A stretch of 64,000 nt of DNA, taken from assembly GCA_943788775.1 (NCBI GenBank), contig CALSRO010000002.1:310001-374000 (forward strand). Reading direction: 5' to 3'. Positions 35,570-44,117 of this stretch are shown here, one piece after another. Source of the DNA: an uncultured Flavobacteriales bacterium. GTDB lineage: Bacteria > Bacteroidota > Bacteroidia > Flavobacteriales_G > Salibacteraceae. The notes under the pieces are model-generated. The model was not told the origin of the DNA. It made no database searches and worked only from the letters and a program-made list of their open reading frames with translations. How positions within the stretch are numbered: the stretch's first letter is position 1; the number at the start of each line of letters is the position of its first letter. A program made the translations under genes and the position numbers.

Positions 35570-36239
35570 CCGAATAATTCTTAATGTAAAACTCTGCCTT
35601 TTTTAAATCTTGCTCTATGTCAATATCAATTTCTGAGAAAGGGTGATCCACAATCATTGGTTTTAGTTTAGGCCCAAATATTACACCTTGCTCAATTAGT
35701 TCAGATTTAGTCAAATACAACAAGCCGGTTTCATAATAAGCTTGTCGCATGTCTTGGCTCCTTTGACCAAAACTGTAATTCAATCCACGAAATCTTTCAC
35801 CCTCAATATAACCCAGTTTTCTGTGGCTCAATTGAACTGTAAATACACTATCGCATTCACCAGATTCGAGGATTTTTATCGCATTTTCTAGAATCCCATC
35901 GGGTCTTAATGGATTTGTCGGCTGCAATGTCAACACCAAATCAAAGTCCCCCGCAACTTGCGATAGTGCATGTTTTACTGCTTGACTTGTAGGCGAATGA
36001 TCTCCGCTTATATCATCTGGTCTTCGTATTGTTTCCACTCCAAATTCCTGCGCCATTTCTGCAATCGCATTATCGTCAGTGCTCACCACTGTTTTTGTTA
36101 TCAAATCAGAATTCGCCATTGCAAAATCTATTGAATACTCTAACAAGGTTTTGTTTCCAAGCCTAGCCAAGTTTTTTTTGGGAAACCGTTTCGAACCGCC
36201 TCTTGCAGGAATGACCGCTAATATTTTCGGGTTACTCAC
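35553..36239 (-). CDS. neuA: CMP-N-acylneuraminate cytidylyltransferase
   Basis: This 228-residue CMP-sialate synthetase activates the nonulosonic acid made by NeuB as CMP-sugar, the donor for glycosyltransfer. IPARGGSKRFPKKNLA at the N-terminus is the nucleotide-binding loop. TLQPTNPLRPDG is the family's CMP-binding strand, and DIDIEQDLKKAEF is the C-terminal metal site. The order neuA-neuB-neuC forms one translationally overlapping unit. Its start overlaps the SGNH-type gene by 8 bases. Confidence 0.95.
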   Translation of the reverse strand: MSNPKILAVIPARGGSKRFPKKNLARLGNKTLLEYSIDFAMANSDLITKTVVSTDDNAIAEMAQEFGVETIRRPDDISGDHSPTSQAVKHALSQVAGDFDLVLTLQPTNPLRPDGILENAIKILESGECDSVFTVQLSHRKLGYIEGERFRGLNYSFGQRSQDMRQAYYETGLLYLTKSELIEQGVIFGPKLKPMIVDHPFSEIDIDIEQDLKKAEFYIKNYSDESTH

Positions 36240-37122
36240 GTATTTCGCTACTTAAGGTTGAGTCGATTAATAAAGAGAAGGCTTGCGCGCCAAAAGGGTT
36301 CAAATGCGTGTTGTCTGAATAATATTCTGAAGGCAAAACCCGATTTGAATAGTTGTAAAAATAGACTTGATTATTTGAGCTTAAAACTGTTTTAATATGA
36401 GCATCAAATTGATCCAATTCTGACTTGGTATACTGAGATAATTCTTTGCTTTGGATGGGTTGCATGAAGATGTATAGCCTAATTTTATTTTCGAGACAAA
36501 ACTCAGCAATCTTATTGAAGTAACTTATTTGAACATTATTCCATTCCATTTTCCTCACCTTAGAATCTCCGGTATGTCTCTGGCCTAGTTTGATTTGAAA
36601 ACCGTCCTTGTTTGTCCTGACCTTGGTCCCAAACTGTAATTTATTCAATTTCAATGGATTCAACTGGTTCCAAAGATGCAATGCAGTGTAATTCTTTTTT
36701 GGATAATCGGATAGATATTCTGCTGGAAAATAATTTTGATAGGCATAGTTCCTTGAATCACTGAAAACTCCAAATTGGAAATAATCAATTATCAATATCA
36801 CCACCTTGGGTAATTTGTCTTTTCTGTCTAAATAATCTAGTTTATAGAAGCACTGGTTATATGAATCGTTGACGTGAGAAAAATTGTAAACCCGAGACTT
36901 AAAAACACTTGGATCCACCCCAAAACTTGCGTGTGAGTTACCCAGTACAATTGTGTCATATTCTTGTTCGACTACAGTACTAAAGGCCAAGTCAATTTGC
37001 TCTTGGGTTGTGGCGCCATATAGGTATGTTAAGGTTGGAGGAACAATCACCAAACCGACAAACAAGTATATGCAGCTAAACACCAATGCTGACCAGATGA
37101 TATTAACTAAAAATCTGCGCAT
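36232..37122 (-). CDS. Membrane-anchored SGNH-fold protein, O-acylation partner (AlgJ/DltD-like)
   Basis: This 296-residue protein starts at ATG 37122, which overlaps the MBOAT stop in a TAATG junction. One N-terminal membrane segment (VNIIWSALVFSCIYLFVGLV) anchors the rest in the periplasm. The SGNH signature is visible: GNSHA (nucleophile Ser63), and near the C-terminus a DNTH (Asp270, His273) that supplies the Asp-His pair. Such proteins work with MBOAT acyltransferases (as AlgI/AlgJ, PatA/PatB and DltB/DltD do) to move an acyl group to a surface polymer. The pairing with the adjacent MBOAT gene makes O-acetylation of the local glycan likely. Specific family assignment is inference. Confidence 0.8.
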   Translation of the reverse strand: MRRFLVNIIWSALVFSCIYLFVGLVIVPPTLTYLYGATTQEQIDLAFSTVVEQEYDTIVLGNSHASFGVDPSVFKSRVYNFSHVNDSYNQCFYKLDYLDRKDKLPKVVILIIDYFQFGVFSDSRNYAYQNYFPAEYLSDYPKKNYTALHLWNQLNPLKLNKLQFGTKVRTNKDGFQIKLGQRHTGDSKVRKMEWNNVQISYFNKIAEFCLENKIRLYIFMQPIQSKELSQYTKSELDQFDAHIKTVLSSNNQVYFYNYSNRVLPSEYYSDNTHLNPFGAQAFSLLIDSTLSSEIRE

Positions 37123-38532
37123 TAGAATTGAAAATAAATAAATGACTGTTGACCAGCTGAGAAAAAGACGATCATGATTATCAAAATCGAATATGAAAAC
37201 CACTTAGCCAATCTCGGCAACAGGTTAAATGATTTATTCAATGGGAAATGATCGGATCTTCCAACCCACTCCAAGCATAGCATTATGCCGATGTATAGAA
37301 AAACATTATAGGGTCTTACAGATGGGATGGAAAACAAACTGGATGAAAACACTTCGCTCAAAATAATCCAGGCTTGTTCGGCATTATTCGCTCTAAAAAA
37401 AACCCATCCAATGCATACCAATAAAAATGTAATTCCAATCATGGGTAGGTCTAGAATCCTCACCTCATCAGACAACTTTATTCTTCCTGTTCTTTGAATC
37501 AAATGGTAGGGAATGCATGGAAAGCTCCCCATAAAACAAAAGTCCAATTAGCACCATGCCATAATCCGCTCACTAAAAAAACAATCAAAATGTTGAGATA
37601 AATACGCGTTTTTCCCTGTCTGTTCCCACCTAATGGTATATAGAGATAGTCTCGAAACCAATTGGTTAAAGAGATATGCCAGCGCTTCCAAAAATCAGTG
37701 ATTGACTTTGCGAAATAGGGAAACCGAAAGTTTAACGATAATTCAAATCCGAGCAGCTTCGCAAGTCCTCTCGCAATGTCGGTATATCCACTAAAATCGC
37801 CATAAATCTGAAACGCGAATAGTATTGTTACCAATGCCATTGTGCTGCCAGATTGATATTCAGCAGAATCATAGAAACGATTAACAATTTTGGCGCAATT
37901 ATCCGCAACTACCATTTTCTTAAATAGTCCCCAAATCACCAGCTCAACCCCTTCGACTGCCTGCGAGTAAATGAACACCTTCTTTTTTGAAAACTGAGGG
38001 AGAAAAACTTTAGATCTCTCAATGGGACCCGCAACCAACTGCGGAAAAAATGAAACATAACCAGCAAATTCAATGAGATTTCTGGTGGCATGTCGCGATC
38101 CTCGATACACATCGATAGTATAACTCAGAGTTTGAAATGTGTAGAAACTTATCCCGACAGGCAAGAGGACATCAAAAATGGGTAGTTGACTAGATGCATT
38201 GGTCAAACCGATTAAATCATTGGCAATTTCAGTGATGAACCCCAAGTATTTAAAGCCCGCCAGTAATCCCAAATTAATCGTCAAACTAGTATAGAGTAAA
38301 GCCTTTTTTCTTTTAACGTCCTCTGAATGTTGTATTCCGAGTGCAACGTAGTAATCCACTAGAGTGCTAAATAGGATCAGGATTAGAAATCGAGCATCCC
38401 ACCAGCCATAAAAAAAGTAACTCGCAAGTACCAAGAACGATGCTTTAACCTTTGATCGGTCAGATGGTATTGCCCAATAGAGTGCAAACACTACCGGAAA
38501 AAAACCGCAAAAACAATGGAATTGAATAGCAC
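37122..38532 (-). pseudogene. MBOAT-family O-acyltransferase (AlgI-like), broken by two single-base frameshifts
   Basis: The locus encodes an MBOAT protein of about 470 residues if two bases are restored. Reading from GTG 38532, LFNSIVFAVFF runs into a stop. Continuity with PVVFALYWAIP needs one extra T in the 7-T run at 38498-38504. The central part then has YFFYGWWDARFLIL, FFPQLVAGPIERSKVFLPQF and GLWHGANWTFVLWGAFH, with the active-site His. A second break needs one extra base in the CCC at 37509-37511, after which HLIQRTGRIKLSDE and more helices follow. The intact form would span the inner membrane and pair with the downstream SGNH protein. Homopolymer sequencing errors are a real alternative to gene death. 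Confidence 0.82.
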
Positions 38533-38646
38533 TATATCTGGCTCGTTTAATCTATACGACTGTATAGGTTTTTGGCTTTACAATAGAAACCTCAAAACTA
38601 TACTTTCGCCACTGCATTATTATCGAATATCACGAATTCAAATCAC

Positions 38647-39876
38647 TTGGAAGGCGAGTCAATATCTGTAACTGGAATTAGTAAGAAGTTCGACCTGGGT
38701 GCCATTAACTCTGAAACTCTCAGAGAGCACCTTACTGAATTTGTGCGAAGGCTTTCCTCAAAGGCAAAACCAACAGATTCAAAAGAAGAGTTCTGGGCTC
38801 TCAAAGACATTTCATTTAGTGTTAAACCAGGTGAGGTAGTCGGGATTATTGGTAAAAATGGTGCTGGGAAAAGTACTCTGCTCAAAATTCTATCTCGAAT
38901 CACCCCACCCACTAAGGGTCAAATTGAAGTGAATGGACGGCTGGCCTCCCTACTTGAAGTGGGAACAGGATTTCATCCCGAATTAACTGGACGCGAAAAT
39001 GTGTTTTTGAATGGCTCCATCTTGGGAATGAAGAAAACGGAAATCGAAAAACAATTCAACGCAATTGTGGAATTTGCCGGAGTAGAAAAATTCATTGATA
39101 CTCCCGTAAAGCGGTATTCCTCGGGCATGTATGTCCGATTGGCATTTGCAGTGGCGGCTCATTTGCAACCCGAAATTTTAGTCGTAGATGAAGTGTTGGC
39201 AGTTGGCGATGCAGAATTTCAAAAAAAGTGCCTAGGAAAAATGAACGAAGTAGCTGGAGAAGGTCGAACAGTCATATTCGTAAGCCATAACATGGGTGCA
39301 GTTTCTGAATTGTGTACCCGAGTTATTGTACTAGAAGAAGGGAATGTTGTGTTTGATGGCAGTGTTGACGATGGTATTAACCGCTATTTATCAGGCAGTA
39401 CCAGTCAAAGCAGGTTTGAGCTAAGAGAAGAGAGAGGGCCGAGACTCGAAAATGTTGTTTTAGCGGCTGAATTGGTGAACGAAAGTTTAATCCCTCAAAG
39501 CGAGTTTTCCATTGACGATTCGATTTCTATCAAATTCAGATACCGTTATCTTCACCCTGACCCTGAGAACAGGATCACCGTTGTTTTGCACAGAAACGGA
39601 AAACCAATTTTCACCAGTTTTTCGTCAGATCAAGGTTTGAGTTTGACTCCAGGTGAGTCAAATGAACTCATTTTCAAACTGCCCAAACGGTTTTTGAAGG
39701 CAGGTAACTATCAAGCGGAGTTATATTTTTCTCCTCCTGTTTACAAGGTACCTCACTCACTCGACTTCAATGTTGTAGATGCTGTTGAAAATACAACTCA
39801 TAAAGGTTACAGAGAAGATAGGCAGGGTTTTATCATAACACCCGGAATCTGGAATCATACTAATCAAGAATTATAA
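38647..39876 (+). CDS. wzt: ABC exporter ATPase with C-terminal glycan-binding domain (Wzt-like)
   Basis: This 409-residue ATPase drives polysaccharide export with the permease at 31889. Walker A is GKNGAGKST (residues 69-77), the signature is YSSGMYVRLAFAVA, and Walker B is ILVVDEVLAVGD. An insertion before Walker A (LREHLTEFVRRL) is typical of the Wzt/TagH group. Residues from about 265 to 409 form a beta-rich domain (FRYRYLHPDPENRITVV, AGNYQAELYFSPP), as in Wzt proteins that bind the non-reducing end of the glycan. The start is a TTG at 38647, since no ATG is in frame nearby. Confidence 0.9.
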   Translation: MEGESISVTGISKKFDLGAINSETLREHLTEFVRRLSSKAKPTDSKEEFWALKDISFSVKPGEVVGIIGKNGAGKSTLLKILSRITPPTKGQIEVNGRLASLLEVGTGFHPELTGRENVFLNGSILGMKKTEIEKQFNAIVEFAGVEKFIDTPVKRYSSGMYVRLAFAVAAHLQPEILVVDEVLAVGDAEFQKKCLGKMNEVAGEGRTVIFVSHNMGAVSELCTRVIVLEEGNVVFDGSVDDGINRYLSGSTSQSRFELREERGPRLENVVLAAELVNESLIPQSEFSIDDSISIKFRYRYLHPDPENRITVVLHRNGKPIFTSFSSDQGLSLTPGESNELIFKLPKRFLKAGNYQAELYFSPPVYKVPHSLDFNVVDAVENTTHKGYREDRQGFIITPGIWNHTNQEL

Positions 39877-39879
39877 AGC

Positions 39880-41031
39880 GTGGCTCATATATTCAAACAA
39901 CCAAGTGGATCGACCAAAGGAATCATTTGCTTTACACACAAAGAGATAAAATACCTTTTCTCTGGCCATCGATACTTTGCAGAACCTCAAAGAAGGCTTA
40001 AGCGGCTTATCAATATAGCCCCTAAACATTCCGATTTGGTGATTGATGAGCACCATGAAGCATTCGAAAAAATCAAAAAGAAATACTTTGTTGGCATCCA
40101 TTTCGGTTGGCATCAAGAGAATTACCCAACCATTCCGGGTATAGATTTTTACATGGCTGGTCCCAGCACAATAACATTTGAAGAACCTGAGAAAGTAAAC
40201 TTTATCCCACTGGATGGGAGTAGCTTCATACCCTCTTGCTTTTATCTCGATAACCCGAAAGATTATCATAAGGAATGGGACATCATTATGGTTTCGCGTG
40301 ATGTAAGGTGGAAAAACCTTGACAAGTTCATGCTTTCTATCCGAAAACTCTACGATCAAGGGCATAATTTAAAGGTGTTGTTAGTTGTGCCATCTAATAA
40401 TGATGTTGCAAGAGACAACAATCCTAAAATCACTTATGTAAATCTGCTTTCGGATTACGAAAAGATGTTTTCATACGAAGAAAGGGGCCTTTTCAGCATT
40501 CTAAAAACACATAATAAAATGCCGTTTTTAGGACTAGCTCAACCAGAAATCGCGAAGTTTTATCATTTATCGAAAGTCTTCACTCTCTACTCAGAAACAG
40601 AAGGTGGATCAAGAGTAATATCTGAGGCATTGCTGGCGGGTTTGCCAGTAGTAGTGAAATCCAACCTAACAGGGGGTGGTCGTGACTTCCTCAATTCTGA
40701 AAACGCACGATTCTTTGATGATTTCGAATCGGCCCATACAGTACTACTTGATGCAGTGAATAATTGGCAAGCCATCAATACTGATACAGAGGCAGTCTAC
40801 TCTGAAACGCATGAAGACGCATCACTGGAACGTTTGAAGGATTATTTTTCAGATCTATTTGATAAGAATAATCAGGTTTTCGATGGAGGTTTGTTAAACA
40901 CAGATTGGTTGAGTTTTCGAATTAATGCACATTGGCACCAAGGTTTGCCATGGGCGTCTAAAGATTTCATAAGCCCTGACATTGTAACTCCAGAACAATT
41001 TAGCCTACTCCTACAAGAACTTGAATTATGA
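39880..41031 (+). CDS. Glycosyltransferase, GT-B fold
   Basis: This 383-residue protein starts at a GTG 3 bases after the ATPase gene stop. The donor-binding half has WDIIMVSRDVRWKNLDKFM, VTLYSETEGG-type residues (TLYSETEGGSRVISEALLAG) and LPVVVKSNLTGGGRDF, which match the C-terminal E-x7-E region of GT4-like enzymes. The N-terminal half has no recognised acceptor motif. It overlaps the FkbM-type gene by 4 bases and belongs to the exporter operon on the + strand. Confidence 0.85.
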   Translation: MAHIFKQPSGSTKGIICFTHKEIKYLFSGHRYFAEPQRRLKRLINIAPKHSDLVIDEHHEAFEKIKKKYFVGIHFGWHQENYPTIPGIDFYMAGPSTITFEEPEKVNFIPLDGSSFIPSCFYLDNPKDYHKEWDIIMVSRDVRWKNLDKFMLSIRKLYDQGHNLKVLLVVPSNNDVARDNNPKITYVNLLSDYEKMFSYEERGLFSILKTHNKMPFLGLAQPEIAKFYHLSKVFTLYSETEGGSRVISEALLAGLPVVVKSNLTGGGRDFLNSENARFFDDFESAHTVLLDAVNNWQAINTDTEAVYSETHEDASLERLKDYFSDLFDKNNQVFDGGLLNTDWLSFRINAHWHQGLPWASKDFISPDIVTPEQFSLLLQELEL

Positions 41032-42005
41032 TTCCTGACAATCGACTATTACTTCATTCATCTTTTAAGAAACTGATCAATGACGACCGAGTAAACATCG
41101 TAGATGTTGGGGCTCGCGAAGAGCTGTTTGCTCCTTATAACAAGCTACCACAGGACTTAATCAAAGTATTTGGGTTTGAGCCAGATGCAAAAGAGGCCGA
41201 ACGACTAAAGAATCTATATAAGCTAGAAGAACGAGAGTATTTTCCATTCGGACTTTGGAATAAAACAACGGACATTAAGCTAAGCTATTCGGAAGTTCCC
41301 GGCAATTCGAGCATTCATCCTCCTAACATGGAAAGATTGAAAGAACTTTTTCCACCAATCAATTGGAAAACGAGGACTCCGAAAGAAATCCTAACGCTTG
41401 GCGTCAAGTCGATTGATGATATTAATGCTGAAACACCTTTCGATTGTGATTTATTAAAGGTCGATACCCAAGGATCTGAATACGAAATTTTAGTTGGAGC
41501 AGAGAAATTCCTAAAATCCAATGTCAGCTTTGTGCTCCTAGAAACATGGACATTTGAAGTTCACAAAGGCCAGGCGCTTAGTGGAAAAATCATGGAGTGG
41601 ATGAACGAAAGGGGATTCACACTAATTCGATTGAACAATGGTGCCGAATGGGAGCGAAAAACAGACAAACCAATACCGATTAAGGGAATGCAAACATTGG
41701 TTGGACTCGATTTACTATTTGTGCGCAATGAATTTAAATTCGATAACCCATCTTTTCAGAAGTCCAAAATCGTGAAGGCCGCAGCATTGGCTGAGCTATA
41801 CGGCTTTCCTGATTTAGGCATCCAAATTCTCGAAACATGGTCTGATTCCAGTGATGAAAATGCGGCCAAGGCCAAATCGATTATATACAACAACTGGCAA
41901 AAAAGTCATGACCCAATTCTTCTAAGAGTTCTAAGAAAAACCGCATGGAATTTAGGCTTCATACTGAAAAAAAGGAATAGTAATCCGTATGCACCCCTTC
42001 ACTAA
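41028..42005 (+). CDS. FkbM-family methyltransferase
   Basis: This 325-residue SAM-dependent methyltransferase has the SAM-binding motif NIVDVGAREELFAPYNKLP followed by VFGFEPDAKEAERLK. The FkbM-typical LLKVDTQGSEYEILVGAEKFL motif lies in the middle. The C-terminal 100 residues are an extra helical tail. Proteins of this family often O-methylate sugars in surface glycans, and the placement between glycosyltransferases suggests the same here. It overlaps its neighbours by 4 and 17 bases. Confidence 0.85.
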   Translation: MIPDNRLLLHSSFKKLINDDRVNIVDVGAREELFAPYNKLPQDLIKVFGFEPDAKEAERLKNLYKLEEREYFPFGLWNKTTDIKLSYSEVPGNSSIHPPNMERLKELFPPINWKTRTPKEILTLGVKSIDDINAETPFDCDLLKVDTQGSEYEILVGAEKFLKSNVSFVLLETWTFEVHKGQALSGKIMEWMNERGFTLIRLNNGAEWERKTDKPIPIKGMQTLVGLDLLFVRNEFKFDNPSFQKSKIVKAAALAELYGFPDLGIQILETWSDSSDENAAKAKSIIYNNWQKSHDPILLRVLRKTAWNLGFILKKRNSNPYAPLH

Positions 42006-42786
42006 AATATTGAAGACATATCATGGGAATGAAGTCGCGAATTGGAGACACCGACTGAATAATCAGAAAAAAATCGAACTTCAACCTGGAGATATTCAGC
42101 ATCTTGAAAACTTAGAAAAAAGAGGTTGGACCGTCATTCCTTCTCAATTCAACGCAAGTGATTTAGAAGAAATCAGAACTGAATTAGATCGTGCTTTTGA
42201 GCGAACTGAATTGCCAATATGGTCAGATGATGAAGGCGCTGACCATCGCCTTTTCGGATTCGATTCAATATCTGAAAAGGCTAAACAATTTCACCAATTT
42301 GCTGACTCAATTCGAATCTTGTCTTCTTATACGAGAATTCCAATTTCCTTCATGACCACGATGGGTGGCAGAATAAAATCAATAGAAAAAAACAAAGGAT
42401 CTGGCGGTGGTTGGCATCGAGATACCGCTGAGTTCAGACAGGTCAAATCAATTATGTATGCTTCCCCTATCGATTTGAACAATGGGCCATTTCAATATGT
42501 GGATGGCAGTCATATTCGAAAGAACATACCTACTTATGCGAAGTACTTGAAAAAAGATTGGAACGAGAGGAGATTTACAAACGAAGAGGTCGAAAACCTT
42601 TGCAATCAATTCAATCTGAAAGTATCAACTTTAGTTTCAAGTCCCGGGGAAATAATTCTGGTGGACACATCTGGGCTTCATCGTGGCAAACCACTTGAAA
42701 CTGGAACTAGGTATGCCTTAACGAATTACATCTGGAATCACAGATTAATTCCTCCGCATATCAGGCAAATGATCTATACGCCTTGA
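41989..42786 (+). CDS. Phytanoyl-CoA dioxygenase (PhyH) family protein
   Basis: This 265-residue Fe(II)/2-oxoglutarate oxygenase-like protein shows the HxD metal motif in GGWHRDTAEFRQVKS and a distal His in TSGLHRGKPLETGTRYALTNY, with Arg for 2-oxoglutarate in the same strand. The middle includes PFQYVDGSHIRKNIP, a typical PhyH feature. PhyH enzymes hydroxylate varied small molecules. In this sugar locus a glycan-linked or lipid substrate is possible but unproven. It overlaps the FkbM gene by 17 bases and the next gene by 4. Confidence 0.82.
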   Translation: MHPFTKILKTYHGNEVANWRHRLNNQKKIELQPGDIQHLENLEKRGWTVIPSQFNASDLEEIRTELDRAFERTELPIWSDDEGADHRLFGFDSISEKAKQFHQFADSIRILSSYTRIPISFMTTMGGRIKSIEKNKGSGGGWHRDTAEFRQVKSIMYASPIDLNNGPFQYVDGSHIRKNIPTYAKYLKKDWNERRFTNEEVENLCNQFNLKVSTLVSSPGEIILVDTSGLHRGKPLETGTRYALTNYIWNHRLIPPHIRQMIYTP

Positions 42787-44117
42787 TTTCACCAAGTCAA
42801 TCATCGCATGAAGCAGGAGCGTATATAAGTTGCTTGCAAATTTCAATTAAAGAATATTGCACTGGCTTTGAAAATGACAACACTGAAGTTTGGTTGTACA
42901 ATGGATTCAATCTTCGCCCAGCGGTTGAGAAGAAATTATATTTCAAGCTGATCGACCAACGTGAACTTCGAAAAACATTTGCATCAACTGGTCAAATCGA
43001 CATTCAGAATTACCTACGTGACAAAACGACCAACAACAGCGCTGTAAGACACAATTTGCGCAAGCTTCGCTCGGCATTTGATCGTTCACAAATTGTTAAT
43101 CGCCTGGGAAAGACCATCGCTTTAGTATCTTCACAAAAGCACAAAAGCTATTGCCTTGAAGCCGTCTTGGTTGACGAATTGGAAGTGTTGCTTTTTGATG
43201 ATTTGATTCTCGCTTATGAGAAAAAATCAATTCCAAACAAAGCTGCATCCAGCAATGTGCTGTTCAAGTACCATTATGACCTTCTGGTATACTTCGAAAT
43301 CCTCCAAGCATTTATTAACGACTGCCATTCTTCAACAGTTGTTTTCATTGAAGGAAACACTCCTCAAGACTATATAGGCTCGATAATCTCAAAGTCTTTG
43401 AATAAAAGAAGCGTTTGCCTACAATTTGGATGGGCTTTCAATGTTCATCTTGGATTTCAAAACTTAGTGTTCGATTCTTTCCTTTCATGGGGGAGGCCTT
43501 TCTCACAGCTCTTGAGTATTCATTCATCCGACACTGAGTTTATCGATGTTGGGCACCCGACCCTTCGAATTTCTGATAAAGACAGAAATGACAATTGCAT
43601 CTCCTTTATTTGTCAAGCTCCTTTCAGGTGGATCGGGTTAGACACCTTCAATTCATTTATAGATTCTATTGAATTAACCGCAAAGCAAGGTTGGCAAATC
43701 CTTGTGCGTGCCCACCCATCTTGGCCTCTAGATGCTAAAGTGATTGACCAGTTACAGGCCTTTGACAACGTCAAAATCGTTGACAATTCCACTTTGAGAT
43801 TACAGGATCAACTAGCGGAATCAAGCCTTGCCGTTACGGTTTTTAGTTCGGTAGGATTTGAATCAATGATAACGGGTACCATTCCAGTTTTCACCCTTTT
43901 TGATATGACTATCGATCTGCAGCCAAAATTCAATATCGGAATGAATCAGATGATATTTCATTCTATGGATGCCTTTCTGAAACAACTCTCAGAATTAAGA
44001 TCACGACCAGATCTAGTTTCTAATCTTCGTAATGAAATGATTGATTTAAGTCAACAAATGTTTTCTGCCACTGGTGACGAAGCCAAAAAACTTATAGCGA
44101 GCCATTTGAATGACTGA
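42783..44117 (+). CDS. Glycosyltransferase-like protein of the polysaccharide cluster
   Basis: This 444-residue protein starts at a TTG overlapping the previous stop. No ATG is in frame nearby. The C-terminal half has a GT-B-like arrangement: strand FICQAPFRWIGLDTFNSF, then VRAHPSWPLDAKVIDQL, and a late SLAVTVFSSVGFESMITGTIPVFTL that resembles the donor-site segment of capsule- or CDP-glycerol-type transferases. The N-terminal half is not recognised. It is tightly coupled to its neighbours on both sides, so I treat it as a polysaccharide assembly enzyme. The exact family is uncertain. Confidence 0.7.
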   Translation: MISPSQSSHEAGAYISCLQISIKEYCTGFENDNTEVWLYNGFNLRPAVEKKLYFKLIDQRELRKTFASTGQIDIQNYLRDKTTNNSAVRHNLRKLRSAFDRSQIVNRLGKTIALVSSQKHKSYCLEAVLVDELEVLLFDDLILAYEKKSIPNKAASSNVLFKYHYDLLVYFEILQAFINDCHSSTVVFIEGNTPQDYIGSIISKSLNKRSVCLQFGWAFNVHLGFQNLVFDSFLSWGRPFSQLLSIHSSDTEFIDVGHPTLRISDKDRNDNCISFICQAPFRWIGLDTFNSFIDSIELTAKQGWQILVRAHPSWPLDAKVIDQLQAFDNVKIVDNSTLRLQDQLAESSLAVTVFSSVGFESMITGTIPVFTLFDMTIDLQPKFNIGMNQMIFHSMDAFLKQLSELRSRPDLVSNLRNEMIDLSQQMFSATGDEAKKLIASHLND

